From assembly GCA_947624165.1 (NCBI GenBank), contig CANQJC010000012.1, positions 1-58,928 on the forward strand: a DNA stretch of 58,928 nt. The letters are read 5' to 3'. Both the position numbers and the translations under genes were made by a program. This DNA is from an uncultured Clostridia bacterium. GTDB taxonomy: Bacteria; Bacillota; Clostridia; UBA1381. Below the pieces are notes generated by a model. That model did no database searches. It worked only from the letters and a program-made list of their open reading frames with translations, and was not told the DNA's origin. Positions 1 to 8,693 of this stretch are shown piece by piece (position 1 is the stretch's first letter; each line of letters begins with the position of its first letter).

Positions 1-630
1 CTTGCGGAGATATGCCGCATGGCGAACAGACAGCCGCTCGACCTGTTCGTGTCGATACACTTTAACAGCGGCGGCGGCAAGGGCACTGAGGTGTTTACAT
101 ACGGCGGTCAGCGTCATGCTGAAGCGGTCGCGGCGTGTAATAAACTCTGCGAATTGGGGTTTACGAACAGGGGCGTAAAGGACGGCTCAACTTTGTACGT
201 TATACGCCACACCGACGCAAAGGCTATGCTCGTCGAGGTATGCTTTGTGGACAGCGCGTCGGACGTAGACCTGTATCACAAGCTCGGCGCGGAAGCTGTC
301 GCGGCGGCGATAGCGGAAGCGATCACGGGACAGGCGGCAACAAATACGAAAACGGAAACGGAGGGATTGACAATGGCACAGTATGAGGAATTGACGGAGA
401 GAATCAACTCGCTTGAGAACAAGGTAGGCAAGCCGAGCGAGAAGTACAATTATGTCGACAAGAATTTGCCCGAATGGGCGAAGGACGACGTACAGTGGAT
501 GCTTGAACGCAACATCATTGTCGGCAACGACAAGGGCGAGCTCGAGCTTTCGCCCATTAAATTGTGGGTGATTGCGATCGTGGCGCGCACGGCGCGGTAT
601 ATCGCAAAGCTGATAGGTGTTAAGATGTAA
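1..630 (+). CDS. N-acetylmuramoyl-L-alanine amidase (endolysin-like), 5' truncated by window edge
   Basis: The reading frame is open from base 1, so the true start lies left of the window and 209 residues are visible. The segment RMANRQ...LFVSIHFNS carries the amidase_3 zinc-ligand histidine, and LVEVCFVD carries the conserved glutamate, so it should cut the amide bond between muramic acid and L-alanine in peptidoglycan. After a linker with a short heptad-like stretch (EELTERINSLENKV) comes LPEWAKDDVQWMLERNIIVG, which resembles an S-layer-homology or phage-lysin tail repeat. This two-part layout is common in Clostridia prophage endolysins and in host cell-wall hydrolases. No holin or tail gene is visible, so phage origin is an inference. 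A terminator follows. Confidence 0.8.
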   Translation, partial: LAEICRMANRQPLDLFVSIHFNSGGGKGTEVFTYGGQRHAEAVAACNKLCELGFTNRGVKDGSTLYVIRHTDAKAMLVEVCFVDSASDVDLYHKLGAEAVAAAIAEAITGQAATNTKTETEGLTMAQYEELTERINSLENKVGKPSEKYNYVDKNLPEWAKDDVQWMLERNIIVGNDKGELELSPIKLWVIAIVARTARYIAKLIGVKM

Positions 631-772
631 GGTATGGAAAGTAGATTTTAACAATGAAAGATAAATTTTATAGTGTGGATGACTGGTTATCAACGCGCTA
701 ATAGAAGATACTCAAAACAACATTGAGGATTAAAAAGAACCCCACATAAGCAGGGTTCGGAAGCAATTAAGC

Positions 773-813
773 GAACGGCGGGACTTGCCCCCGCTGTTCG
801 TTTTTATTATAAC
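773..813 (+). terminator. Rho-independent terminator after the amidase
   Basis: The arms cgaacggcggg and cccgctgttcg form an 11-bp stem with one G-U pair and a short acttgc loop, followed directly by a T-rich tract (tttttatt). It ends transcription of the amidase. Confidence 0.8.
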
Positions 814-839
814 ATAAAATTTTCAGTTTTGCAAGAGAA

Positions 840-868
840 AAGCCGCCGAATTGAACGGCGGCTTAATA
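840..868 (-). terminator. Terminator for tRNA-Asp (minus strand)
   Basis: The arms agccgcc and ggcggct enclose an AT-rich loop. Read on the minus strand the hairpin is followed by ttttct, about 70 nt beyond the 3' end of tRNA-Asp. Confidence 0.65.
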
Positions 869-935
869 TTTATATTTGAGCTACGTATAACAAAAGATGT
901 CCGGCTAAATATAAATGTTCGTTTATTAAATAAAT

Positions 936-1012
936 TGGCGACCCGGATGAGGCTCGAACTCACGACCTCCAGCGTGACAGGCTGGCGTTCTAACCAACTG
1001 AACTACCGGGCC
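936..1012 (-). tRNA. tRNA-Asp (anticodon GTC)
   Basis: On the minus strand a 77-nt cloverleaf can be drawn. The acceptor stem is GGCCCGG with CCGGGTC (one G-U pair). The D arm contains TTCAGTTGGTTAGAA. The anticodon stem CCAGC/GCTGG encloses CTGTCAC, giving anticodon GTC. The T arm contains GTTCGAGCC and the gene encodes its own 3' CCA. It stands alone, not in a tRNA cluster, with its own promoter (1031-1059) and terminator. Confidence 0.97.
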
Positions 1013-1030
1013 GAATTTAACCGCTTTAAT

Positions 1031-1059
1031 ATTGTACAGTAAAACGCGCGAATTGTCAA
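1031..1059 (-). promoter_or_regulatory. Sigma-A promoter of tRNA-Asp
   Basis: On the minus strand TTGACA (1054-1059) and TACAAT (1031-1036) are separated by exactly 17 bp, about 18 bp before the mature tRNA 5' end. Confidence 0.85.
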
Positions 1060-1121
1060 TAGAAATTTTTAAAAAAATATTTTGAACGGTAAAATTTACA
1101 TAAAAATCTGCGCGTAACAAA

Positions 1122-1150
1122 TTGACACATCGGTAAAATAAGGGTATACT
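1122..1150 (+). promoter_or_regulatory. Sigma-A promoter of mgtE
   Basis: TTGACA (1122-1127) and TATACT (1145-1150) have a 17-bp spacer. The predicted leader is only about 35 nt, too short for an M-box Mg2+ riboswitch, so mgtE is not visibly riboswitch-controlled here. Confidence 0.85.
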
Positions 1151-1192
1151 ATATATTAAGAAACTGCGTTAAAGGAAAGGGGGGCGCGCGCC

Positions 1193-2536
1193 GTGAACGA
1201 AGTAATGACGGACAAGATAGAAACAATGCTCGGCAATAAGGAATACGCGTCCGTGCGCGACATTCTTTCTTCGATGAACGAAGCGGATATCGCCGCGCTT
1301 TTTCTTGACGTTCCGCCGGACAGCATACCGCTTTTATTCCGTCTGCTCCCGAAGGATTTGGCTGCGGACACGTTCGCGCTCATGGAAACGGATAATCAGG
1401 AGATGCTCATACGCGGATTCTCGGACAGCGAGCTTAAAGCCGTTTTCGATGAGCTTTACGTGGACGACGCCGCCGACATTGTCGAGGAGATGCCCGCGAA
1501 CGTCGTGAAGCGCATACTGAAAAACACAGACCCCGAAATGCGCGCGCAGATAAACGAAATACTGCATTATCCCGAGGACAGCGCAGGCTCCCTCATGACG
1601 ACCGATTATATAAGCCTTCGTCCCGAAATGACCGTAAGCGAAGCGATAAAGCGTATACGCCGTACCATAAGCGAGGCGGAGACGGCGTACATATGCTACG
1701 TGACGGACGACAACCGCAGACTTCTCGGAAGCTTGTCGGTAAAAAATCTGCTGCTTGCCGAGCCTGACGCGGTGATAAGCGATATTATGGACAAAACGAT
1801 AATATCCGTACACACGCATACCGACAGGGAGGACGTGGCAAAGGATATGAACAAGTACGATTTCGCGGCGATGCCTGTCGCGGACGACGAGGGCAGGCTG
1901 GTCGGCATCGTCACGTTTGACGATGCTATCGACGTTATCCAGGAGGAGACGACGGAGGATATCGAGCGTATGGCGGCGATAAATCCGACCGAGGAATCCT
2001 ACTTCAGAACGTCCGATCTGCGCCATGCGCGAAACAGGATACTTTGGCTTCTCATACTCATGGTCTCCGCTGTGATAACGGGGGGTATATTAAAAAAGTA
2101 CGAAGATGCTTACGCGTCGAACACTATCCTTGTTTCGTTTATACCGATGCTAATGAGCACCGGCGGTAACTGCGGTTCGCAAAGCTCGACAATGATAATA
2201 AGATGCATGAGCCTTGACGAAATACGATTGAGGGATTTCTTCAAGGTCGTGTTCACCGAAGGGCGTATCGCGCTCATTCTCAGTGCGGTCCTTGCCGCGG
2301 CGGTAAGCCTGTGGATATATCTGACGGTCGGCGACGGACAGATCGCCCTTATCATAAGTCTGTCCATCGTCGGTATCGTTATCATATCGCAGCTCATAGG
2401 CTGCACGCTGCCGATGCTGGCGAAACGCTGTTCGCTCGACCCCGCCGCCATGGCTTCGCCGCTTATTACAACTATCGTGGACGCGGCGTCGGTGCTTATA
2501 TATTTCTTCGTGGCGTCGAAAATCCTTATGCTTTGA
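1193..2536 (+). CDS. mgtE: MgtE-family magnesium transporter
   Basis: 447 residues. The order is typical of MgtE: an N-terminal helical MgtE_N domain (about 1-125), two CBS domains (about 135-250; SAGSLMTTDYISL opens the first) that act as the cytoplasmic Mg2+ sensor, then about five membrane helices from residue 280. The membrane motif STGGNCGSQSST corresponds to the conserved pore segment of the family (GGNxGxQ). It imports Mg2+ by channel-like transport gated by internal Mg2+. The start is GTG at 1193, preceded by AAAGGAAAGGGGGG; an in-frame ATG at 1205 is a weaker alternative. It is monocistronic behind its own strong promoter. Confidence 0.95.
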   Translation: MNEVMTDKIETMLGNKEYASVRDILSSMNEADIAALFLDVPPDSIPLLFRLLPKDLAADTFALMETDNQEMLIRGFSDSELKAVFDELYVDDAADIVEEMPANVVKRILKNTDPEMRAQINEILHYPEDSAGSLMTTDYISLRPEMTVSEAIKRIRRTISEAETAYICYVTDDNRRLLGSLSVKNLLLAEPDAVISDIMDKTIISVHTHTDREDVAKDMNKYDFAAMPVADDEGRLVGIVTFDDAIDVIQEETTEDIERMAAINPTEESYFRTSDLRHARNRILWLLILMVSAVITGGILKKYEDAYASNTILVSFIPMLMSTGGNCGSQSSTMIIRCMSLDEIRLRDFFKVVFTEGRIALILSAVLAAAVSLWIYLTVGDGQIALIISLSIVGIVIISQLIGCTLPMLAKRCSLDPAAMASPLITTIVDAASVLIYFFVASKILML

Positions 2537-2629
2537 TTTAACTGTAAAAATATTACATTAAAAGTGTACGAAATCGGTTGTGAAAAATTATGCAAATAGT
2601 AAATTTTTTGCAAAACGTGTACAAGGTTA

Positions 2630-2658
2630 TTGAAAAAAAATACATTAAGTGATATAAT
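2630..2658 (+). promoter_or_regulatory. Sigma-A promoter of the alcohol dehydrogenase gene
   Basis: TTGAAA (2630-2635), 17-bp spacer, TATAAT (2653-2658). The predicted start near 2665 is immediately followed by a Rex-type operator. Confidence 0.8.
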
Positions 2659-2670
2659 ATAGCTGTTGAA

Positions 2671-2688
2671 TTGTTAATAATTTAACAG
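2671..2688 (+). promoter_or_regulatory. Rex operator (NADH/NAD+ redox repressor site)
   Basis: The 18-mer TTGTTAATAATTTAACAG matches the Rex consensus TTGTTAANNNNTTAACAA at 13 of the 14 defined positions (only the last base differs). It lies just downstream of the predicted transcription start, where a bound repressor would block RNA polymerase. Rex leaves DNA when NADH rises, which fits an NADH-consuming alcohol dehydrogenase. The rex gene is not in the window. Confidence 0.75.
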
Positions 2689-2727
2689 CTGTATTTTTTA
2701 TGATTTTATGACAGGAGGTATTTACCA

Positions 2728-3909
2728 ATGGGAAGATTTACGTTGCCCAGAGACCTTTATTACGGTAAAGGCTCTTTGGAGAATCTGAAAAACCTTGAGG
2801 GAAAGAAGGCGATCGTTGTTACGGGCGGCAGCTCGATGAGAAAGGCCGGTATTCTCGATAAGGCTGAGGCATACCTGAAGGAAGCGGGTATGGAGGTTAA
2901 ATTTTTTGAAGGAGTAGAGCCTGACCCGTCGGTTGAGACGGTAATGAAGGGTGCTTCGGTCATGGCTGAGTTCCAGCCGGACTGGATAGTTTCGATAGGC
3001 GGCGGTTCGCCGATCGACGCTGCGAAGGCTATGTGGGCGTTCTACGAGTATCCCGATACGACGTTTGAGGAGCTTTGTATTCCGTTCAATTTCCCGAAGC
3101 TTCGCCAGAAGGCTAAGTTCTGCGCGATCCCGTCGACGTCGGGTACGGCGACGGAGGTGACTGCGTTCTCGGTTATCACCGACTATTCTAAGGGCGTTAA
3201 ATATCCTCTTGCGGATTTTGAGATCACGCCCGACGTTGCGATAGTAGATCCCGACCTTGTTGCATCGCTCCCGACAACGCAGGTTGCTTACACGGGTATG
3301 GACGCTTTGACGCACGCTATCGAAGCGTTTGTTTCGACGCTCAATTCACCCTTTACCGATCCGCTTGCTATCAAGGCGATAGAGATGGTATTTGATTATC
3401 TGCCCCAGTCGTATCTGTGCGATATGGACGCGAGAGAGCAGATGCACTACGCTCAGTGTCTTGCCGGTCAGGCGTTTTCAAACGCGCTTTTGGGTATCGT
3501 TCACTCTATGGCTCACAAGACGGGCGCGGCGTTCTCTACGGGACACATTCCTCACGGCTGCGCGAACGCGATTTATCTGCCTTACGTTATCAAGTACAAT
3601 TCTCATGAGCCGGAGGCTATGAGAAGATACGCCGATATCGCGCGCAGAGTAGGTCTGGGCGGTACGTCGGAGAAGGCTCAGGTCAACGCGCTTATCGCGA
3701 AGATAGAGGAGTTCAACAGAGCTATGAACATTCCTAAGACGCTCAAGGAATTCGGCGTAAACGAGGACGAGTTCAAGCAGAAGGTAAAGAAGATAGCCGA
3801 ATTGGCGGTAGGCGACGCCTGCACGGGTTCCAATCCGCGCCAGATCACTCCCGAACAGATGGAAAAGCTGTTCGTATGCACGTATTACGGCACGGAAGTC
3901 GATTTCTAA
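2728..3909 (+). CDS. Iron-containing alcohol dehydrogenase
   Basis: 393 residues, the normal length for a stand-alone group III Fe-ADH, equivalent to the ADH half of AdhE. The N-terminal Rossmann-like part has the nucleotide motif SIGGGSPIDAAKAM (about residues 90-103). The metal-site region shows the family histidines in MDALTHAIEAF, GIVHSMAHKTGAAF and IPHGCANA. It should reduce acetaldehyde or butyraldehyde to the alcohol with NAD(P)H at the end of fermentation; the substrate cannot be told from sequence. The RBS CAGGAGG precedes the ATG. Codon choice looks biased compared with neighbours, suggesting high expression. It is monocistronic, with a promoter, a Rex operator and a perfect terminator. 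Confidence 0.93.
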   Translation: MGRFTLPRDLYYGKGSLENLKNLEGKKAIVVTGGSSMRKAGILDKAEAYLKEAGMEVKFFEGVEPDPSVETVMKGASVMAEFQPDWIVSIGGGSPIDAAKAMWAFYEYPDTTFEELCIPFNFPKLRQKAKFCAIPSTSGTATEVTAFSVITDYSKGVKYPLADFEITPDVAIVDPDLVASLPTTQVAYTGMDALTHAIEAFVSTLNSPFTDPLAIKAIEMVFDYLPQSYLCDMDAREQMHYAQCLAGQAFSNALLGIVHSMAHKTGAAFSTGHIPHGCANAIYLPYVIKYNSHEPEAMRRYADIARRVGLGGTSEKAQVNALIAKIEEFNRAMNIPKTLKEFGVNEDEFKQKVKKIAELAVGDACTGSNPRQITPEQMEKLFVCTYYGTEVDF

Positions 3910-3961
3910 AAACCTTTTGCGGTTTGCGCGAAATTAAAAAAAGGACGTTTAAACAAAATCA

Positions 3962-3999
3962 CCCCGGTTTGTGCTTTTATCACAAACCGGGGCTTTTTT
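3962..3999 (+). terminator. Rho-independent terminator of the Fe-ADH gene
   Basis: Perfect 12-bp stem (CCCCGGTTTGTG with CACAAACCGGGG), a 7-nt loop and the tail cttttttc. It separates the convergent SDR gene. Confidence 0.93.
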
Positions 4000-4021
4000 C
4001 AAAAAACGTTTCTTTTTTTAT

Positions 4022-4867
4022 TTATACTCCGAAGTACGCCTGAAAACCGCCGTCGACGGGTATCATCGCGCCCGTGACAAAGCCGGAGAGCGTTTCGTCG
4101 GCGAGGTACAGCATCGTGCCGACCAAATCCTCAGGCACGCCGAAGCGATCCATGGGCGTATGCGCTATAACTTTTTTGGAACGATCCGTCAGAGAACCGT
4201 CCTCGTTCGTAAGCAGCGTTTTGTTCTGCGCCGTTATAAACCAGCCCGGCGCGATCGCGTTTACGCGCACGCCGTTTCGGGCAAAGTGGACCGCAAGCCA
4301 TTCCGTGAAGTTCGCGATCGCCGCTTTCGCCGCGCTGTACGCGCTTACCTTTGTAAGCGGGTGGTACGAGCCCATAGACGCGACGTTTATTACAGAAACG
4401 CCTTTTCTGCCGAGCATGTCGGGCATGAATACCTGCGTGGGTATAAGCGTTCCGACGATATTCAAATCAAATACGTAATTGAAATTTTCTTTTTCAAGGT
4501 CAAAGAAAGAAACAACATCGGGGTTTTCGATATCGCCGTCCTCGAAAAATTCCTTGGTCGTGTTTCCGCGCGGATGATTGCCGCCCGCGCCGTTTACAAG
4601 AATGTCGACCTTTCCGAACGCTTCGTTCACGGCTTTTTTCGCGTTTACGACGCTTTCCTTATCCACAACGTCGCATACGACCGCAAGCCCCTTGCCCCCA
4701 AGCTCGTTGATTTTATCGCGCACGGCTTCGAGCTTTGACATGGTGCGTCCGAGTACGGCTACGTTCATTCCCTGCTCGGCGTAGGCGTAAGCGAATGCGG
4801 AACACAGCACGCCGCTGCCGCCGGTGATGACTACGGTTTTTCCTTTTAAACTGCTGAATTTGTCCAT
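4022..4867 (-). CDS. SDR-family oxidoreductase, D-mannonate oxidoreductase (fructuronate reductase)-like
   Basis: 281 residues. It is a classical short-chain dehydrogenase: cofactor motif TGGSGVLCSA (about 15-24), NGAGG (about 94), the catalytic Ser in VASMGS and YSAAK for the Tyr-x-x-x-Lys pair. The insertion after NGAGGNHPRG is typical of the YjmF/UxuB-like SDR subgroup that interconverts D-fructuronate and D-mannonate in hexuronate breakdown, so that is the best guess; gluconate or other sugar-acid dehydrogenases are alternatives. No other uronate gene is beside it. RBS AAAGGAGG stands before the ATG. Its downstream end faces adh. Confidence 0.8.
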   Translation of the reverse strand: MDKFSSLKGKTVVITGGSGVLCSAFAYAYAEQGMNVAVLGRTMSKLEAVRDKINELGGKGLAVVCDVVDKESVVNAKKAVNEAFGKVDILVNGAGGNHPRGNTTKEFFEDGDIENPDVVSFFDLEKENFNYVFDLNIVGTLIPTQVFMPDMLGRKGVSVINVASMGSYHPLTKVSAYSAAKAAIANFTEWLAVHFARNGVRVNAIAPGWFITAQNKTLLTNEDGSLTDRSKKVIAHTPMDRFGVPEDLVGTMLYLADETLSGFVTGAMIPVDGGFQAYFGV

Positions 4868-4916
4868 GTTTTTTCCTCCTTTTTTCGATAGGGCGCGCCG
4901 CGCCGTCGTTTTAAAT

Positions 4917-5987
4917 TTATTCTTCGCTTCCGGCGAGCTTTGCCGCCTGGTCGGCGGTTATCAGCGCGTCGATTATTTCGTCGAGCGAGCCGTTCAGTAT
5001 TTGTTCAAGCTTATACAGCGTGAGGTTTATCCTGTGGTCGGTGACGCGGCTTTGCGGGTAATTGTACGTTCGTATGCGCTCGCTTCTGTCGCCCGAACCG
5101 ACCTGCGACTTTCTCTCGTCCGCTATCTCTCGGTTGCGCTCCTCTTCCATTACCTCGTATATCCTCGAACGGAGTATTTTCATCGCTTTGTCTTTATTCT
5201 TATGCTGAGACTTTTCGTCCTGACACGAAACGACTATACCTGTGGGAATATGCGTTATACGCACCGCCGAATCGGTGGTGTTTACGCACTGTCCTCCTGG
5301 ACCGCCCGCGCGGAACACGTCTATCCTCAGGTCGTTTTGATTGATCTCCACCTCTACGTCCTCGACCTCGGGAAGAACCGCCACAGTGACCGCCGACGTG
5401 TGTATCCTGCCGCCGGATTCCGTTTCGGGTACGCGCTGTACGCGGTGTACTCCGCTTTCGAATTTCAAACGGCTGTAAGCACCCTGTCCCTCTATACTGA
5501 AGCTTACCTCCTTATACCCGCCTATATCGGTGGGGTTGGAGTTGAGTATGTCTATTTTCCAGTTCTTATCCTCGGCGTACATTGAGTACATTCTCATCAA
5601 ATCGGCTGCGAAAAGCGCGGCTTCGTCGCCGCCGGTGCCGCCGCGTATTTCCATGATCACGTTTTTGTCGTCGTTGGGATCCTTCGGCAGGAGAAGGATC
5701 TTCAGCTCCTCGCTTACCTTTTGCAGCGTCTCCTCCGCCTCGGACATCTCAAGGCGTATCATTTCCTCAAATTCCTTGTCCTGTGCGCCCTCGAGCATTT
5801 CCTTGTCGTCGTCTATGGTTTTGCGCGCGTTTTTCAATTCTCTGTATTTCTCTATGATAGGCGTAAGGTCTGAATGTTCCTTACAATACTTGCGCCAGCT
5901 TTCGATATCCGATATGACGTTCGGATCGCTTATTTTTTCCGACAGGAACGCGAACCGTTCCTCCAGAGCTTCAAGCTTATCAAACAT
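4917..5987 (-). CDS. prfA: Peptide chain release factor 1
   Basis: 356 residues, normal for RF1. The catalytic GGQ motif is in [11 protein letters not shown] (about residues 230-240), and the tripeptide region [13 protein letters not shown] is of the RF1 type (P-x-T), so it should read UAA and UAG and release finished peptides on the ribosome. The start ATG follows AAGGAGAA. It lies 49 nt upstream of the SDR gene on the same strand and may be co-transcribed; no prmC follows, unlike in many Bacilli. Confidence 0.97.
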   Translation of the reverse strand: MFDKLEALEERFAFLSEKISDPNVISDIESWRKYCKEHSDLTPIIEKYRELKNARKTIDDDKEMLEGAQDKEFEEMIRLEMSEAEETLQKVSEELKILLLPKDPNDDKNVIMEIRGGTGGDEAALFAADLMRMYSMYAEDKNWKIDILNSNPTDIGGYKEVSFSIEGQGAYSRLKFESGVHRVQRVPETESGGRIHTSAVTVAVLPEVEDVEVEINQNDLRIDVFRAGGPGGQCVNTTDSAVRITHIPTGIVVSCQDEKSQHKNKDKAMKILRSRIYEVMEEERNREIADERKSQVGSGDRSERIRTYNYPQSRVTDHRINLTLYKLEQILNGSLDEIIDALITADQAAKLAGSEE

Positions 5988-6115
5988 ATCCGAAATTCTC
6001 CTTGTGCAGCATTATCGTGATTTTATACTGATATTTTATAATATTTTCCTGTTGATGTCAATGAGTTTCTGAAATATCGTGAAATATTGGTCATAAAAAA
6101 TTAACAATTTAGACA

Positions 6116-6144
6116 TAGACAATTAAGGATAGTTTTGTTATAAT
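6116..6144 (+). promoter_or_regulatory. Promoter of the NlpC/P60 secreted protein gene
   Basis: TAGACA (6116-6121), 17-bp spacer, TATAAT (6139-6144), followed by a short AT-rich leader. Confidence 0.65.
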
Positions 6145-6180
6145 ATAAAATGAATATGTATATGTTCAGAGGTGATGTAC

Positions 6181-8673
6181 TTGAAGTTTTTCAAAAAAGC
6201 GGCATTATGCCTGCTCTGCGCGGCGGTAATGTTTTTTTCGGGTACATACAAAATAAATTTTTCGGTTTTCGCCACCTCGCCGATACCGTGCTCCGAAGCC
6301 CTTTCCGACGCGGTAGAGCTTTATGAGACTATGAGCGGGACCGAGGTCGAAATACCCGACGGACTTGATTCGTTCGGACAGGACGACGATATGATAAAGT
6401 CGGTCATTCTCGGATACGTGAATCTTGAGGATACGGAGGATCAGCTTGACCAAAGTACGATAAGCAAGCAGGATTTCATGACTGTGCTGTACAAGACCGT
6501 TATCACGCTCGACCCAAGCTACGAGATATACGGGGACGAAGCGGACGCGATTTTGAACGAGTGCTATGACAACGCGTACATAAACGACGAAAACAGGATC
6601 GCCTATGCTTTTATGATGAAGCACGGGCTTATAAAGGAAAAATTCGGCACCGAGCCGGACGCGCCGCTCACGAACGAGGAGTGCGGCGAATTTATAAACG
6701 GAATATACGACCGCTTTTACGGCGGCGTTACCGTCACGATAGCCGGACGCGACGTTACGGAGGGTACGAATATTTCATCCGTGATAGATTTGTTCGGGCA
6801 GCCGAACCGTATAGATAAAACGGAATACGGCTTCGAGTGGTACGTTTACAACGCCGATTACGCGTCGTTCTGTATGATAGGCGCGGACGCCGGCAGAGTG
6901 TGCGCGGTGTTCACAAACTGTCCGTCGTTCACGTTCGACGGCATAAGCTCCGGCGATGATTTTTCGCGTACCGCCGACTACATAGACAACGACAGTTTCA
7001 GATTCTACGCCGCGCCGGACGGTACGGTCGACAGTATACTTTACAACCCGCGTCAGCGCGGCATGGACGATACGGCGTCGGTCAAGCGTTCGAAGTCGAT
7101 GATACTTCTTGACATGATAAACGCGAACCGCGCCAAGCACGCGCGTCCCATCTACGCGGAGGACTCCGACATGAGCGCGCAGACATGGCTGTCGTCGATA
7201 GGCTCGGAGCATGAGAAAAACTTTGATTCCGAAATAATAACCCAAACGGGTTACGACGTGTTCTCGGTATATCGCCAGCTTCTCGAATCCGACAACGAGA
7301 TACTGTCGCAGGATACGCAGTACGTAACTCCCGTCGGACTGAATTCGGTGACCGATATGGCGGGGGGCGTGTGTGCGAGTATTATGACCGACACGGAGTC
7401 GATCGCCTCCGCGCCCGAGGAAAGCGTGGCGACGATAGAGGAGAAGGAGTATTCCGTCAACGAGGTCGACGAGGTAACGTATCCCGTGCTGCTTTCGCCG
7501 CGTACCGAGGACGAGTACAACGGCGGCGACGATATTGTAATAGAGCTTGAGGAACAGGCGTCGTCGAAATATCATATAGAGATGTTTGACGTGGAAAACG
7601 ATGAATATGCCGTAAACGAATACATAACTACGGATAAAACGGAAATAACGCTTCCGTCGGAGCTTTTCAGAGAAGGAAGCGATTATATGCTTAAGGTAAG
7701 CTCCGTAACGCCGGAGGGAAATTCCCTGAGCGCGGACGAGGTGCTTATAAGCTACGGCAGCGCGTACGATACGGGCGTGGAGATACTGACGCCGTATAAC
7801 GACGGACTTTTGGACGGCGACTATGTGGAGATAACGTGGGCGTCGGAGAAATATCATGATTTCTATGTCGACCTCTACAAGGAAGGCGAGGGACTTATAG
7901 CGAGCAAAATCGTCGAGGACGACAACGACGCAGTCATTCACGGCATAGAACCGGGAAGATACTTCCTTTACATAACCGCGCTTCGCCGCGGCACAAAGGT
8001 GGAAAAGGCTCAGGACTGCGTATGCTTTGAGGCTAAGCAGCCCGAAGCGGTAATAAACGAAATAATCCTTGACAGGGACGAAACATATTATTATGTGTAT
8101 GAGGACGAGGAGCTTGGACTTCTGTATTTCTATGACGAGGAGCTTGTCGAGACCGAGGAGGACGGCGAGACCGTCACAAAGAAGAAGATAATACAGAAGC
8201 AGGTCAAGGCGACGGAGGGGTACAGACAGCTTGCCCGTCACCGCTCGACGCCGGAGTACACGACGGGCGACCCGACGGTCACTCAGCATGATCTCGTATA
8301 TGACGGTGCCGCGGGAAGCGCGATAGTCGCCGAAGCGTCGAAGTATCTCGGAGTTCCTTACGTATGGGGCGGAACGACGCCGAACGGCTTCGATTGCAGC
8401 GGTCTTGTGCAGTATGTATGCGCTTCGCTCGGTATAAACGTAAGCCGAGTTGCCGAAGATCAGTTCTTAAACGGTGTGAGTGTGAGCAAAGACGAGCTTC
8501 AGCCCGGCGACCTGGTATTCTTCGAACAAAACGGTTATATTCATCATGTCGGCATATATGCCGGAGATAATATGATGATACACGCTCCGCATACGGGCGA
8601 CGTGGTCAAGTACCAGTCAATGGACACGGATTATTACCGCAGCGAATATGCGGGCGCGAGACGCGTTTATTAA
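6181..8673 (+). CDS. Secreted cell-wall hydrolase: CAP-associated domain, CAP-like region, two Ig/FN3-like domains, NlpC/P60
   Basis: About 830 residues. The start is taken as TTG 6181 because the Shine-Dalgarno AGAGGTGAT (6168-6176) overlaps the upstream GTG 6172 and ATG 6175. The N-terminal signal is FKKAALCLLCAAVMFFSG. Residues about 186-290 (GRDVTEGTNISSVIDLFGQP, then YGFEWYVYNADY) resemble the CAP-associated N-terminal domain; about 305-405 (MILLDMINANRAKHARPI) resemble a degenerate CAP/SCP domain; about 430-625 form two beta-rich modules. The C-terminal 115 residues are an NlpC/P60 endopeptidase with catalytic Cys in GFDCSGLV and His in YIHHVGIY, expected to cut peptidoglycan stem peptides outside the cell. 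The next gene follows after 20 nt. Confidence 0.85.
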   Translation: MKFFKKAALCLLCAAVMFFSGTYKINFSVFATSPIPCSEALSDAVELYETMSGTEVEIPDGLDSFGQDDDMIKSVILGYVNLEDTEDQLDQSTISKQDFMTVLYKTVITLDPSYEIYGDEADAILNECYDNAYINDENRIAYAFMMKHGLIKEKFGTEPDAPLTNEECGEFINGIYDRFYGGVTVTIAGRDVTEGTNISSVIDLFGQPNRIDKTEYGFEWYVYNADYASFCMIGADAGRVCAVFTNCPSFTFDGISSGDDFSRTADYIDNDSFRFYAAPDGTVDSILYNPRQRGMDDTASVKRSKSMILLDMINANRAKHARPIYAEDSDMSAQTWLSSIGSEHEKNFDSEIITQTGYDVFSVYRQLLESDNEILSQDTQYVTPVGLNSVTDMAGGVCASIMTDTESIASAPEESVATIEEKEYSVNEVDEVTYPVLLSPRTEDEYNGGDDIVIELEEQASSKYHIEMFDVENDEYAVNEYITTDKTEITLPSELFREGSDYMLKVSSVTPEGNSLSADEVLISYGSAYDTGVEILTPYNDGLLDGDYVEITWASEKYHDFYVDLYKEGEGLIASKIVEDDNDAVIHGIEPGRYFLYITALRRGTKVEKAQDCVCFEAKQPEAVINEIILDRDETYYYVYEDEELGLLYFYDEELVETEEDGETVTKKKIIQKQVKATEGYRQLARHRSTPEYTTGDPTVTQHDLVYDGAAGSAIVAEASKYLGVPYVWGGTTPNGFDCSGLVQYVCASLGINVSRVAEDQFLNGVSVSKDELQPGDLVFFEQNGYIHHVGIYAGDNMMIHAPHTGDVVKYQSMDTDYYRSEYAGARRVY

Positions 8674-8693
8674 AGAAACAGGGGGGTTTTAAA

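Noticed and set aside
1150-1192. Possible M-box Mg2+ riboswitch before mgtE
   Set aside because: The leader from the predicted start is only about 35 nt and shows no M-box blocks.
6775-8289. Long minus-strand frame (504 codons) opposite the NlpC/P60 gene
   Set aside because: It is a mirror of the strong coding bias of the plus-strand gene (basic, low-complexity, Arg/Tyr/Val-rich), without RBS or known domain.
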